22,961 nucleotides of DNA from an uncultured Oscillospiraceae bacterium (GCA_934466455.1 CAKSLF010000019.1:1-22961); one strand, 5' to 3'; positions 1 through 7,521 are shown, counted from the first letter of the stretch. The notes: a model not told the origin generated them from the letters alone. Program-made: numbers and translations.

Positions 1-110
1 CCTTTTCTTACAAGAACATCAACCGGCATTGAATCACAGTAAAAATACTCCTTCCACTGGTCGCCCATTACGCCGCCCACTGCGCCGCCTATCGCTTTTA
101 TAAGTCCCAT
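1..110 (-). CDS. SPFH-domain (YdjI / virion-core-like) protein, N-terminal fragment
   Basis: Only the first 36 codons are inside the window; the gene runs off the left edge. The visible start reads MGLIKAIGGAVGGVMGDQWK and continues with EYFYCDSMPVDVLVRKG. This Gly-rich opening followed by a Trp-Lys-Glu and a Cys-Asp pair is what I recall as the beginning of the bacterial SPFH-domain family annotated as YdjI or 'virion core protein-like', membrane-associated scaffold proteins. The start ATG is preceded by GAAAGGGG at a good distance. It is the last visible gene of a same-strand run (lipoprotein, small membrane protein, this gene) with a 46-base gap, so co-transcription is plausible. The family call rests on a short stretch and on memory of the family. 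Confidence 0.6.
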   Translation of the reverse strand, partial: MGLIKAIGGAVGGVMGDQWKEYFYCDSMPVDVLVRK

Positions 111-156
111 TTATGTAATCCCCTTTCAAAAAAAATTTTTATTTATAAAATACCGC

Positions 157-438
157 CTAATGCTTTTTGTATGTGTCGGCATTTGCCGAATATGGGTTTT
201 TGTTCTGCTGGGGAGGAGTATGCTCGCTTCCGCAGCGGCTTGCCCACCCGATAAAAAGCATTTGGGCAATAATTATAACAAGCCATATCCCAAGGACAAG
301 CAGGGAAATCCAAAGCGGAATATCAACCCAAAGATGCAGCGCAAAAAGCACCGCCGCTATTATAAGCCCCTCCGGATTAAGAAAAATGTTCAGCAAAAGG
401 CAAAGAAAAAATCCTCCGCTGCGCTCCGTTTTTCTCAT
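157..438 (-). CDS. small two-helix membrane protein, unknown function
   Basis: A 93-residue protein with two strongly hydrophobic stretches, roughly residues 9-37 and 40-65, and a polar C-terminal tail rich in Asn, Gln and Lys. It has no signal peptidase site or catalytic motif that I can see. The ATG follows AAGGAGAG at normal spacing, which supports translation. It starts 23 bases after the stop of the lipoprotein gene and lies 46 bases before the SPFH-like gene, so the three probably form one transcript concerned with the cell envelope. The opposite strand has overlapping open frames without ribosome binding sites, which I treat as shadows. I do not recognise the family. Confidence 0.7.
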   Translation of the reverse strand: MRKTERSGGFFLCLLLNIFLNPEGLIIAAVLFALHLWVDIPLWISLLVLGIWLVIIIAQMLFIGWASRCGSEHTPPQQNKNPYSANADTYKKH

Positions 439-461
439 TTACGCTCTCCTTTTCAGTGCAG

Positions 462-1415
462 TCAGTCTATCCCGACGGTGCTCCATCCGTCGTTTATTCC
501 GTCATATGAATAAATCAGATTGTCGCAAACCGCATAGAAAAACTCGGTTACGACATAATCCCCGTGGTCGGTTCCGACGGAGAAAACATAGCATTGGCGA
601 CCGTCGATTTCCTCCGTTGCCCCGGTATACTGAACAACCATTCCAAGGTCAATATAGTTTTTTATCTCCTCGTTTTCCATAAGGATCTCATAGGCGATTT
701 GCACATTGGCGTCAATATCCGCTTCTCCGTTTCCGTCCTCCGGGTATATTGAAAAATCATAGCAGCCGTCCACTGCTCCGAGTCTTCCGTCCATAAGCGA
801 CAGATACGGGCGAAACTCAACGGTATCGTCGGCATATTCTATGCAGACAAGCACATTTGAATAAATGTCGCTTATATTGCAGCGCAAAACGACCGGCTCG
901 CCGGGCTTTACGACACAAAGAGGGTTCTCCCTATCGTCGGAATATTCTGCCTCTTTCGAAATTTCCGAAGGATAAATGACGATGGCTCCGCTGTCGTCCG
1001 CAGGAACAATCGCATAAAGCTCCCCGCCCTCATGGGATACTATATTGCTTTCGGAAAGATTGCAGAGAAAATCGTTTTCGGAAGCGCACTCGCAGCTTCT
1101 TACAAATCCAACGACTTCGTCGTAGCTTGCCTCGCTTCCCACATATCCGAGAAACGCAAGTCCGACTTTGCAGGCGTTTTTGCTTATTTTCTCCTGCAAT
1201 GCCGCAAGGGAGGGTGCTTTTTGCTGTTTATCTTCCTTTTTATCGGATTTGCCGTTCAAATCCGGACGGCTTTTGCCTTGCTTATCCTCCTCCGTTGAGG
1301 AGAAAGCTTTGCTTTCTTTTCTTCCCGGAAGCTCCGGAAGCCGTATGCACCCGGCAAAAACCGTTATGCAAAGCAGAAGCGAAAAAATAATTTTTATTTT
1401 CTTAAAACGGTCCAT
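462..1415 (-). CDS. putative lipoprotein, unknown function
   Basis: A 317-residue secreted protein. The N-terminus is a lipoprotein signal: positive residues (MDRFKKIK), a hydrophobic core, then a lipobox V-F-A-G-C with the cysteine at about residue 23. A low-complexity charged linker rich in Lys, Asp, Glu and Ser follows (about residues 30-70), as expected of a tether between membrane and folded domain. The rest is a mixed globular domain with several conserved-looking aromatic and Asp residues but no family motif that I recognise. The start ATG is preceded by AAGGGGAAGG, and a promoter is visible at 1455-1483. It is the first gene of the run that continues with the small membrane protein and the SPFH-like gene. 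Confidence 0.75.
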   Translation of the reverse strand: MDRFKKIKIIFSLLLCITVFAGCIRLPELPGRKESKAFSSTEEDKQGKSRPDLNGKSDKKEDKQQKAPSLAALQEKISKNACKVGLAFLGYVGSEASYDEVVGFVRSCECASENDFLCNLSESNIVSHEGGELYAIVPADDSGAIVIYPSEISKEAEYSDDRENPLCVVKPGEPVVLRCNISDIYSNVLVCIEYADDTVEFRPYLSLMDGRLGAVDGCYDFSIYPEDGNGEADIDANVQIAYEILMENEEIKNYIDLGMVVQYTGATEEIDGRQCYVFSVGTDHGDYVVTEFFYAVCDNLIYSYDGINDGWSTVGID

Positions 1416-1454
1416 ATCCTTCCCCTTTTCTGATTAAAAGATATTTGTAGTTGT

Positions 1455-1483
1455 ATTATATCGTAAAATATTAAGCCTGTCAT
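1455..1483 (-). promoter_or_regulatory. sigma-A-type promoter for the lipoprotein operon
   Basis: On the minus strand ATGACA (1478-1483) is followed after 17 bases by a perfect TATAAT (1455-1460), about 40 bases upstream of the lipoprotein start. Five of six -35 bases match consensus. Confidence 0.7.
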
Positions 1484-1548
1484 CGTACAAAAGTACAGTT
1501 TTTTTGAAAAAAGCAAAATAATTTATTGCCTTTCTTTTGCTCCCGGAA

Positions 1549-1583
1549 GAAAAAAACGGCAAAAGCACAAATTGCTTTTGCCG
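1549..1583 (-). terminator. intrinsic terminator of the SipL-like gene
   Basis: An 11-bp perfect stem (1557-1567 with 1573-1583) closes a 5-base loop and is followed on the minus strand by a run of T. It begins about 20 bases after the stop codon of the DUF3794/LysM gene. Confidence 0.85.
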
Positions 1584-1602
1584 CTTTTCTTCCTAAAGAC
1601 CG

Positions 1603-3111
1603 TTACGGGATTATAAGCATTGTTTTTTCACAAAGGACTTCGCCCGAAAGCTCGTTTTCCGCTTTTATTCTTTCGCAGTCCGTTCCGTAGCGTTTGGCGA
1701 TTTCCCAGATATCCTCTCCCTTTTCCGCATAGTAGAACACAACTGCGGCGACGGATTTTTTCCTTGGCTTTTCCTCGTCGATTTCCGCCGCTTCAAGAGC
1801 GTTTATTGCGCCCTTTGCATAAACGGTTCCGTCTATGGCGATGTCTGCGGAAATTTCCGCTCCGCCCCGCCCCGGAGCACAGCTTTCTCCGATAACGGCT
1901 GCGGAAAGATTATAAAACGCTGCGCCGTCCTTTGCCGGAAGAAAATCCGCCTCCCGCTCCGTTTCCTTTTCAAAGCAGGATATTTCTCCCTCGGCATTTT
2001 TTACGAATACAAAAAATTTTGCGCCAAAGCGGATTTTTCCGCCGGGCAAAAGCTCCGGCTTTGGAAAAGCTTCCGCAAAACAATCTATTACCTCTGTGCC
2101 GGAATCCGAAAAATCAATGCGTTCCCTAATGTTATCCGTAAATTCCGCAGGAAAAGCCCCGCTTATGATTTCCGCCGAGGCGTTTTCGCAGGAGGATTCG
2201 TATTTTTCCGAAAACATATCGGAAACAAGCTCAACCTTTTCCTGCCTGTAAACCCTTGCAAAAGCGCATATCTTAACCCTTATTTTTACGGTGCCGCCGT
2301 CCTCCGCAGGAGTAATTTCGGGAAAATCCGCCGTAAGCCTTGCGTCGCAGGTATCGCCGTCCTGTATTCCGGGCGCGTCAATCATTCTGCTTACCGGAAA
2401 ATTAAAGCTTGCCGTGCAATATTCCTCCGGGTCGGAAAGGTTTTCCCGCTCCGGCGTCCAAAGCATTTTTACGGATACATTGCCCTTTACCGCAATTTTA
2501 TCCTGAATAACATGACATTCCTCAATCTGCGCCGTTGCTCCGGTGCGGAGGATTCTTCCTATCGGCGGCTTTCCGTAGCCGGTTTCCTGCTCTTCTTCAA
2601 GAGTAAAGTTTTTATAAAATTCTCCCAAAATCACCGTTACATCGGCAAAATCCGTTTTACATACGGCTCCCGCTCCCGAAGCGGAGCTTATAAAATCCCG
2701 CCGCTGTGCGCAAAGGGTCCGCAATGTAAGCTCAAGCCCTGCGTGAACATCAATGCGCCGCTTATTAACCGCCCGGCAGCTTACATCGTCAACCCTTGCG
2801 CCGGCTTCCGCCGCACAGGCATTTCCCCCGCCGGAAAAAACATGGCTGAATGGCTGGATTTGCCCGCAAAAGCAAAATTCGCCCTCCTCCGAAACATAGT
2901 TCACCTCTATACTGATGTTGCCCGATACCGTTTCTCCGGATTCCTCCGACAGAACCGGCGAAAGAACCGCCCTTGCGGAATAGCGCAAAATCTTCATAAC
3001 ATCGGGATAATAATCCGGAAGTATCATCGAACATTCAACCGGAAGAACCGCCTTTTTTTCCTCGGGATTTCCGCAGCATACAACGCTGCATTTTGTTATA
3101 TCAAGCCCCAT
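1603..3111 (-). CDS. sipL: SipL-like spore morphogenesis protein (DUF3794/SPOCS + LysM)
   Basis: A protein of 502 residues from the chosen start. The N-terminal part (DITKCSVVCCGNPEEKKAV, then PDVMKILRYSA) matches the DUF3794/SPOCS fold that is repeated through these proteins; the last 50 residues are a LysM domain (YAEKGEDIWEIAKRYGTDCE...). This architecture and length are those of SipL, the SpoIVA-interacting protein needed for spore coat assembly around the forespore in Clostridioides difficile. I start at the ATG at 3111 because AAAGGAGAGG lies just upstream and the protein then opens with MGLDITK; a start 21 codons further up lacks such a site. Related DUF3794-LysM paralogues exist in clostridia, so the symbol is probable rather than certain. 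It diverges from the sigma-factor operon. Confidence 0.8.
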   Translation of the reverse strand: MGLDITKCSVVCCGNPEEKKAVLPVECSMILPDYYPDVMKILRYSARAVLSPVLSEESGETVSGNISIEVNYVSEEGEFCFCGQIQPFSHVFSGGGNACAAEAGARVDDVSCRAVNKRRIDVHAGLELTLRTLCAQRRDFISSASGAGAVCKTDFADVTVILGEFYKNFTLEEEQETGYGKPPIGRILRTGATAQIEECHVIQDKIAVKGNVSVKMLWTPERENLSDPEEYCTASFNFPVSRMIDAPGIQDGDTCDARLTADFPEITPAEDGGTVKIRVKICAFARVYRQEKVELVSDMFSEKYESSCENASAEIISGAFPAEFTDNIRERIDFSDSGTEVIDCFAEAFPKPELLPGGKIRFGAKFFVFVKNAEGEISCFEKETEREADFLPAKDGAAFYNLSAAVIGESCAPGRGGAEISADIAIDGTVYAKGAINALEAAEIDEEKPRKKSVAAVVFYYAEKGEDIWEIAKRYGTDCERIKAENELSGEVLCEKTMLIIP

Positions 3112-3256
3112 AAGTATTCCTCTCCTTTTGCTTTTTCTGGAAAAGCATATGCGGGCTTTTTTTATTTTATGCAATTACAAAAAGTTTGCCGCCGCCTGCT
3201 GCAATTTTTCATTTTTTTCGTCTGAATATATGAAAGGACTTTTATGCAGCCCTTTT

Positions 3257-3270
3257 ATATGGTACCATAT
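3257..3270. promoter_or_regulatory. perfect 14-bp palindrome in the divergent intergenic region
   Basis: ATATGGTACCATAT is a perfect inverted repeat about 30 bases before the sigma-factor start, in the region shared by the divergent SipL-like gene and the sigma operon. Its position fits an operator or a promoter-overlapping site, but no -35/-10 pair could be assigned with confidence. Confidence 0.35.
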
Positions 3271-3299
3271 TAACAGTAAAAAGAAAAAGGAGGGTGTTC

Positions 3300-3848
3300 A
3301 TGCTGCCTTTATTTATTGCGGCAATGGAGGACGACATTCGCCGTGAGTTTATGGAGGAGCTTTATCTGCGTTATTCTGCGCCGATGCTTAAAAAAGCCTT
3401 TGCCGTTGTTTGCGACAAGGGGCTTGCGGAGGATGTTGTGCAAAGCACTTTTCTGCTGCTTATTCAAAAGGCGGATATGCTTATGGAGATAGACCCCGCA
3501 AAGCTTCCCTACTACCTTATGGCGGCAGCGAGAAACGCCGCCGTTGACGCTCTGAGAAAGCAGAAAAAAGCCGTTTGCTCGCCGATTTTTATAAGCGACG
3601 ATTGCGCCGCCGATCCCTCCGCACAGCCGGAGGAAATATACATTCATGAAGAGCTTTTGCAATCCGCCGCAGAAAGCGTCGCCGCCCTCGGAGAGCGGGA
3701 CCGCCTTTTGTTGGAGGCAAAATATCTTCTTGAAAAAACCGATGAGGAAATTTCCGCCCAGTTCGGAATTTCCGTAAACAGCGTGCGCAGTGCGCTTTCC
3801 CGTGCCCGCCGCCGCGCATACAAAATATTGCAAAGGAGTGACGCTTAA
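3300..3848 (+). CDS. RNA polymerase sigma factor, ECF/sigma-70 family
   Basis: A 182-residue two-domain sigma factor. Region 2 is seen at about residues 12-80, with AEDVVQSTFLLLIQKAD (core binding and -10 recognition) and LPYYLMAAARNAAVDALRKQ. Region 4 lies at the C-terminus: ERDRLLLEAKYLLEKTDEEI, then a helix-turn-helix in SAQFGISVNSVRSALSRARR. Length and layout fit ECF sigma factors. The ATG at 3300 is chosen because AAGGAGG sits eight bases upstream; the GTG two codons earlier falls inside that site. The stop codon overlaps the start of the next gene (TAATG), a translational coupling typical of a sigma factor with its anti-sigma partner. Confidence 0.9.
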   Translation: MLPLFIAAMEDDIRREFMEELYLRYSAPMLKKAFAVVCDKGLAEDVVQSTFLLLIQKADMLMEIDPAKLPYYLMAAARNAAVDALRKQKKAVCSPIFISDDCAADPSAQPEEIYIHEELLQSAAESVAALGERDRLLLEAKYLLEKTDEEISAQFGISVNSVRSALSRARRRAYKILQRSDA

Positions 3849-4846
3849 TGCCAAAATCCGAATATATTCTTTCCGACGAACGCTTGCGCAGAGAGGCGGA
3901 GGACGCTTTTTTCCGCAGAGTAATGGCAAAATATTGCGAGGACGAAAGCAAAAAGCTCCTTTCGGAGCTTGAAGCCGAGCCGAAAAAAACCAGCCTTTCC
4001 GTAATCGACGGAATGATTTCAAAAATCCGCAAAAAGAAAAACAGCCGTGCGGCTTTTTCCGTGCTCAAGCGTATTACAAACGGCGTAGCCATGCTTGTTC
4101 TTGCCGCAGTAATCGTTTTTGCCGGTGCGGTCACCGCCTCCGCCGATGTAAGAAGTTCCCTTGCGGAATTTACAAGCAGGTGGAGCAGTTATAAAGACCT
4201 TACAGGAAAAGGTTTTGACCTTAATGGAAGCGATTTAGAAAACTTTTCCGTAAATTATGCCATTGGGTGGAATTTTGATGTTCCCAAATATGTAAAACTT
4301 CGGTCTAACGACAGCGTTTTTGGCGGTACCGTTGCCAAACCCTCAAGTAAATACTTTATAGGCTACTCATATAATACATCTATGCCTTATGCCATTTGCA
4401 ACGACAACTCTTACACAATAGTTTATGATTCGAATGTTGATCATTCAATAAAAGGCATTTTATCTTTAGATGAAAGCGGCAATGCTATTTTTTACCCTTA
4501 TTACCGTGATAATAACGACAATCTTTTTGTGGTATGCGAGCGAAATGAATCATCTGAAAACGAATTTGAAAATAACCTTTATCTTTCCCTTCCAAACAAG
4601 GATAAAGTTAAAGTTCAACCATTTTATATATATCTCGCTCTTTCCGATAGGAATGGAGAGGGACGGTCTTTTTTAGACTTTGATGAGCTTAATCCGGGTT
4701 CCTCACATTTTTTTGAAGCAGAAATCAGATTTGACATAATTTTCATTTCTGCTTTTGCGCAAAATGAAGACGAACAAGTTTCCGGAACATTTGCCATAGG
4801 CGAATTTTCCGATATAGAAGCGATAAATGTCATAAAAAAATATTGA
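3848..4846 (+). CDS. membrane-anchored protein, probable anti-sigma factor
   Basis: A 332-residue protein with a charged cytoplasmic part (residues 1-75), one transmembrane helix (about 77-99, VAMLVLAAVIVFAGAVTASA) and an extracytoplasmic part of about 230 residues. The topology and the start-stop overlap with the ECF sigma gene make an anti-sigma/sensor role likely; the N-terminal part would hold the sigma factor at the membrane and the outer part would sense a signal. No zinc-binding anti-sigma motif (HxxxCxxC) is visible, so this is a context call. The outer-domain DNA from about 4240 is visibly richer in A+T than the first third of the gene, and I do not recognise that domain. Confidence 0.6.
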   Translation: MPKSEYILSDERLRREAEDAFFRRVMAKYCEDESKKLLSELEAEPKKTSLSVIDGMISKIRKKKNSRAAFSVLKRITNGVAMLVLAAVIVFAGAVTASADVRSSLAEFTSRWSSYKDLTGKGFDLNGSDLENFSVNYAIGWNFDVPKYVKLRSNDSVFGGTVAKPSSKYFIGYSYNTSMPYAICNDNSYTIVYDSNVDHSIKGILSLDESGNAIFYPYYRDNNDNLFVVCERNESSENEFENNLYLSLPNKDKVKVQPFYIYLALSDRNGEGRSFLDFDELNPGSSHFFEAEIRFDIIFISAFAQNEDEQVSGTFAIGEFSDIEAINVIKKY

Positions 4847-4920
4847 TATAATTAATCATATCCAAATATAAAAATATAAAGGAATGGAAAGGAATACTGA
4901 TTCCGCATTTTTGCGAACAA

Positions 4921-4954
4921 AAAGCCGCCCATGAATTCAAGCATGGGCGGCTTT
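4921..4954 (-). terminator. intrinsic terminator between convergent genes
   Basis: A 13-bp perfect stem (4921-4933 with 4942-4954) with an 8-base loop. On the minus strand it is followed by TTTTTG and would end the metallophosphoesterase transcript; on the plus strand it may also stop the sigma operon, with a weaker T run. Confidence 0.8.
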
Positions 4955-4965
4955 CGTATAATCCG

Positions 4966-5445
4966 TCATATTTCCGTTGTGTACATAAAAATCCCGTTTT
5001 CGGTAAAATCGATTACGCCGTAGGTGGGTGCGCCCTCCCTCGGGCAGGCGCAGCTTCCGGGGTTCATTATATAAAGACCGTTTTCCCGCCCGATAAACGG
5101 AATGTGTGTATGACCGAAAAGAAGAATGTCCGCTCCCCGGCTTTCCGCTTCGGCAATCGCCTTTTCCAAGCCGCCCTTTACCCCAAAACGATAGCCGTGG
5201 GTGTAAAATATGCGCTTCTCTCCGAATTCGACCATGCCGCAATCCGGAGCTTCGCTGTCCCAATCGCAATTTCCTGCGGCAAAAAGGATTTTCTTTTCCG
5301 GATAGATAAATTTTAGATATTCAAGCTCCCGCTCGCCGTCGCCAAGATGAATAAAAAGCCCGGCATTATCCTTATGGCGTTCCATAATACGCTCAAGAAC
5401 ATCATAATTTCCGTGGCTGTCCGAAAAAACAACCGCACGCAGCAC
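4966..5445 (-). CDS. metallophosphoesterase (YfcE/MJ0936-type phosphodiesterase)
   Basis: A 159-residue single-domain calcineurin-like phosphodiesterase, a size typical of the YfcE/MJ0936 group. All metal-binding motifs are present: D9-S-H11-G-N, L-G-D36-G-E, G-N59-C-D, T-H83-G and G-H112-T-H114. Such enzymes hydrolyse phosphodiesters with a two-metal centre; the physiological substrate cannot be told from sequence. The start is a GTG at 5445, chosen because AAGGAGGGC lies just upstream and the next residues begin the first beta strand (LRAVVFSDSHGN). It is transcribed alone, with a promoter at 5499-5527 and a terminator immediately after the stop. Confidence 0.9.
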   Translation of the reverse strand: MLRAVVFSDSHGNYDVLERIMERHKDNAGLFIHLGDGERELEYLKFIYPEKKILFAAGNCDWDSEAPDCGMVEFGEKRIFYTHGYRFGVKGGLEKAIAEAESRGADILLFGHTHIPFIGRENGLYIMNPGSCACPREGAPTYGVIDFTENGIFMYTTEI

Positions 5446-5498
5446 AATACCGCCCTCCTTTTTTTCGGAATATCGAAAAAATCCGCTTCATATGAATT

Positions 5499-5527
5499 AT
5501 TATATTCCGTTTTTGTGCCCCGCACAA
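5499..5527 (-). promoter_or_regulatory. promoter for the metallophosphoesterase gene
   Basis: On the minus strand TTGTGC (5522-5527) and a perfect TATAAT (5499-5504) are separated by 17 bases, about 55 bases before the GTG start. The -35 match is weak (three of six). Confidence 0.5.
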
Positions 5528-5568
5528 GGCGGAAAAGCTATCTTTTTTTGTGAAAGGCGGAATTTTTT

Positions 5569-5820
5569 ATGAATAATCCAAACGGAGGAATGAACCTTAC
5601 CCCCGCCCAGCAGCAGGCACTTATAAACGCCGCCGCAGAAAAACTCGGCGTAAGCAGGGAACAGATCGTTTCCATGCTCCAAAGCGGAAATGCGGAAAGC
5701 CTTGCAAACAAAGCCGGTATTCCCATTCAGCAGTACCTCAATAACCCCGCCGCAATAGAACGCCTGCTTTCCGATCCCGCCGCCCGGGCGGTAATAAAAA
5801 AGCTGATGGGAGGCGGCTGA
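5569..5820 (+). CDS. small alpha-helical protein, first gene of a clostridial trio
   Basis: An 83-residue soluble protein, predicted mostly helical, with a Gln/Ala-rich start (NLTPAQQQALINAAAEKLGV), a middle that resembles short helical hairpins and a Gly-rich end (KKLMGGG). It has no signal peptide or membrane segment. AAAGGCGG precedes the ATG; a second ATG at codon 8 is too close to its own GGAGG to be preferred. The next gene starts one base after the stop, so the two are translationally coupled. From memory, proteins of this pattern occur in many clostridia without assigned function; I cannot give a role. Confidence 0.7.
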   Translation: MNNPNGGMNLTPAQQQALINAAAEKLGVSREQIVSMLQSGNAESLANKAGIPIQQYLNNPAAIERLLSDPAARAVIKKLMGGG

Positions 5821-5821
5821 T

Positions 5822-6268
5822 ATGCCGGATTTGAGCGAGCAGCTCTCCGCAATTCTTCAAAACCCCCAGGCGCAGGAAAGCATACGCAGCCTTATAGGAA
5901 TGCTTGGGCAGCCCCCGCAAAATGCTCAGGCTCCTCCCGCTGCACCGCCGCCCGCCGCAAACCAGCCTTCGCAGCCTGCGCCGCCTCTTGATTTTTCGGC
6001 GTTGCTCGGCAGCCTTCAGCAGCCCTCGCCCCCTCCGCCCTGCAACACCCCGCCGCCCCTCGGCGGGATAGACATAAACTCCCTTATGAAAATCCAGCAG
6101 ATTTTTTCAAAAATGAATTGCGACGACAAAAATGTCTGCCTGCTTCGTGCGCTTCGCCCTTACCTTAAAGACCCAAGAAAGGCGGACGACGCAATAAATA
6201 TGCTCCGGCTTTTAAGCGTTTTGCCCGCATTGCGGGATTGCGGCATCTTCGGAGGGGGTAACACTTGA
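5822..6268 (+). CDS. proline-rich small protein, second gene of the trio
   Basis: A 148-residue protein in three parts: an N-terminal helix (DLSEQLSAILQNPQAQESI), a long Pro/Ala/Gln-rich linker (about residues 30-85), and a C-terminal helical domain with Cys-Asp-Asp-Lys and IQQIFSKM... then DAINMLRLLSVLPALRDCGIFGG. The C-terminal pattern is one I associate with uncharacterised clostridial proteins encoded beside the same neighbours. GGAGGCGG lies before the ATG. The stop overlaps the start of the third gene (TTGA), so the three proteins are likely made together and may form one complex. Function unknown. Confidence 0.7.
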   Translation: MPDLSEQLSAILQNPQAQESIRSLIGMLGQPPQNAQAPPAAPPPAANQPSQPAPPLDFSALLGSLQQPSPPPPCNTPPPLGGIDINSLMKIQQIFSKMNCDDKNVCLLRALRPYLKDPRKADDAINMLRLLSVLPALRDCGIFGGGNT

Positions 6269-6708
6269 AATGGTATCACAATATTTATTCCGAGGAGGTG
6301 CTTGAGGAAATGCAGAAAGAAGCGGAACGCCGTGTTGAAGAAAGCCGGGAGCGTGCCCGTCTTCTTGCCGGAGGGAGTTTTCCTCAATCGGCAGCCGCCC
6401 CGGAGCAAAAGCCTCCGCCAAAAGAAAATTTTAACCCGCAGGGCGGAAAAGCAGGCGGCGGTTTTCCCATAGGCGGCTGCCCTCCGCCGGGGGGACAGAG
6501 CTTTTTTCCGCCGGGATTTGCGCCGCCGCCCCCTGCCGGGAGCTTTTGCTCCGGCGGAGCTTCGCCGCAAAATCCTTTCTCCGCAATCTCGGATATGCTC
6601 GGCGGCTTTGGCGGCGATAAGCTGATTATTATTGCCGTGCTGTGGCTTCTTTGGAACGAGCACGCCGACGCAAAGCTTCTCCTTGCGCTTGTCTATATTA
6701 TGCTGTAA
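6265..6708 (+). CDS. Gly/Pro-rich protein with C-terminal hydrophobic helix, third gene of the trio
   Basis: A 147-residue protein that starts with TTG, supported by GGAGGGGG just upstream and by the four-base overlap with the preceding stop. Residues 1-35 form a charged, probably coiled, helix (EEVLEEMQKEAERRVEESRE). Residues 36-115 are a disordered Gly/Pro-rich stretch. The last 30 residues (GDKLIIIAVLWLLWNEHADA, then KLLLALVYIML) are hydrophobic and would insert in or bind to the membrane. The order of parts suggests a tail-anchored partner of the two proteins before it. A strong terminator follows at once, closing the operon. No function is known to me. Confidence 0.7.
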   Translation: MKWYHNIYSEEVLEEMQKEAERRVEESRERARLLAGGSFPQSAAAPEQKPPPKENFNPQGGKAGGGFPIGGCPPPGGQSFFPPGFAPPPPAGSFCSGGASPQNPFSAISDMLGGFGGDKLIIIAVLWLLWNEHADAKLLLALVYIML

Positions 6709-6749
6709 AAAGTAAGCGTACCCGCCCGCAGGGTACGCTTACTTTTTTT
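6707..6749 (+). terminator. intrinsic terminator of the three-gene operon
   Basis: A 13-bp perfect stem (6711-6723 with 6731-6743) extended by A-T pairs, a 7-base loop and a run of seven T. It overlaps the end of the third gene's stop codon. Confidence 0.95.
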
Positions 6750-6763
6750 GCGTGCTCAAAACA

Positions 6764-6792
6764 TTGATTTTGCCGAAAAAAGATATTATAAT
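6764..6792 (+). promoter_or_regulatory. sigma-A-type promoter for the DUF1003 gene
   Basis: TTGATT (6764-6769), 17 bases, then a perfect TATAAT (6787-6792). It lies about 38 bases before the ATG at 6830 and rules out the earlier in-frame start at 6752. Confidence 0.8.
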
Positions 6793-6829
6793 CAGAAATC
6801 ATAGTGTATTTGAAAGGAAACGGATTATT

Positions 6830-7339
6830 ATGAAAGAAAACAGAAAGCTGCTTAACGAAATAATCGAAGATATTGAGCACGATATGACCGACGAGGAGGT
6901 CCTTGAACTTCTTGCGGGAAGCAAGGTTTCCGTAAATCCGGAAAAAGAGCGTGAAAAATACACCCTCGGTCAGCGTGCCGCAGACTCCATCGCAAAATTT
7001 GCCGGAAGCTGGGCGTTTATTTTCTCTTTTACCGGCGTTTTGATTTTTTGGATGGTTATAAATACGGTTCTTGCGGCAAAAGCCTTTGACCCATACCCGT
7101 TTATTCTGCTTAACCTTGTGCTCTCCTGCGTTGCCGCAATCCAGGCACCGCTTATTATGATGAGCCAAAACCGCCAGGAGGAAAAGGACCGCCGCCGTGC
7201 GGAAAACGACTATAAGGTAAACCTTAAAACCGAAATTATGATTGAGGATTTATACAACAAAGTCACTGCGATCCTTGCAAAGCAATCCGCCTTGGAAAAA
7301 GAGCTTAAATCCGGGGAAAAAGCAAACGAAGAAAAATAA
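6830..7339 (+). CDS. DUF1003 family membrane protein
   Basis: A 169-residue protein with two transmembrane helices (FAGSWAFIFSFTGVLIFWMV... and ...PFILLNLVLSCVAAIQAPLI). The pattern G-S-W-x-F-I, W-x-x-x-N, D-P-Y-P-F-I-x-L-N-L and Q-A-P-L-I-M-M-S-Q-N-R-Q with a following charged KDRRRAEND helix is the DUF1003 signature. A charged N-terminal region with an acidic motif and a C-terminal coiled segment flank the membrane part. The ATG at 6830 is used because GAAAGGAAACGG precedes it and the promoter lies between it and the earlier in-frame start. It is a single-gene unit. The family has no settled function. Confidence 0.9.
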   Translation: MKENRKLLNEIIEDIEHDMTDEEVLELLAGSKVSVNPEKEREKYTLGQRAADSIAKFAGSWAFIFSFTGVLIFWMVINTVLAAKAFDPYPFILLNLVLSCVAAIQAPLIMMSQNRQEEKDRRRAENDYKVNLKTEIMIEDLYNKVTAILAKQSALEKELKSGEKANEEK

Positions 7340-7346
7340 GACGAAG

Positions 7347-7381
7347 AATAATGCCGCCGCCGAACAAGCGGCGGCATTATT
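7347..7381 (+). terminator. GC-rich hairpin after the DUF1003 gene
   Basis: A 14-bp perfect stem (7347-7360 with 7368-7381) with a 7-base loop, eight bases after the stop. No T run follows directly (the next run is at 7398-7404), so termination is likely but not canonical. Confidence 0.55.
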
Positions 7382-7422
7382 GCGGGTTTAATTAAGGTTT
7401 TTTTAAGCTTTTATCCGCTTTC

Positions 7423-7451
7423 TTGACAGAAAAAGCCTCTGCGCCTATAAT
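7423..7451 (+). promoter_or_regulatory. consensus sigma-A promoter for the PAP2 gene
   Basis: Perfect TTGACA (7423-7428), 17 bases, perfect TATAAT (7446-7451). The transcript would begin about 65 bases before the ATG at 7522, so the earlier in-frame start at 7423 cannot be used. Confidence 0.92.
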
Positions 7452-7521
7452 AACAGTTGTAAAAAATCCGCAAGCTGCGGATATACTAAAAAACGAATTT
7501 ACTTTTCGGAGGATTTATAAT

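Noticed and set aside
2512..3225. Open frame of 237 codons antisense to the SipL-like gene
   Set aside because: The opposite strand has clear DUF3794 and LysM domains and a good start; this frame has neither.
3309..4134. Minus-strand open frames opposite the sigma factor and anti-sigma genes
   Set aside because: Products are low-complexity and basic; the plus strand carries a recognisable sigma factor with a coupled partner.
6752..6829. Extended N-terminus for the DUF1003 protein
   Set aside because: The promoter at 6764-6792 lies inside it and the ATG at 6830 has the ribosome binding site.
7423..7521. Extended N-terminus for the PAP2 protein
   Set aside because: It begins on the -35 element of a consensus promoter; GGAGG precedes the ATG at 7522.
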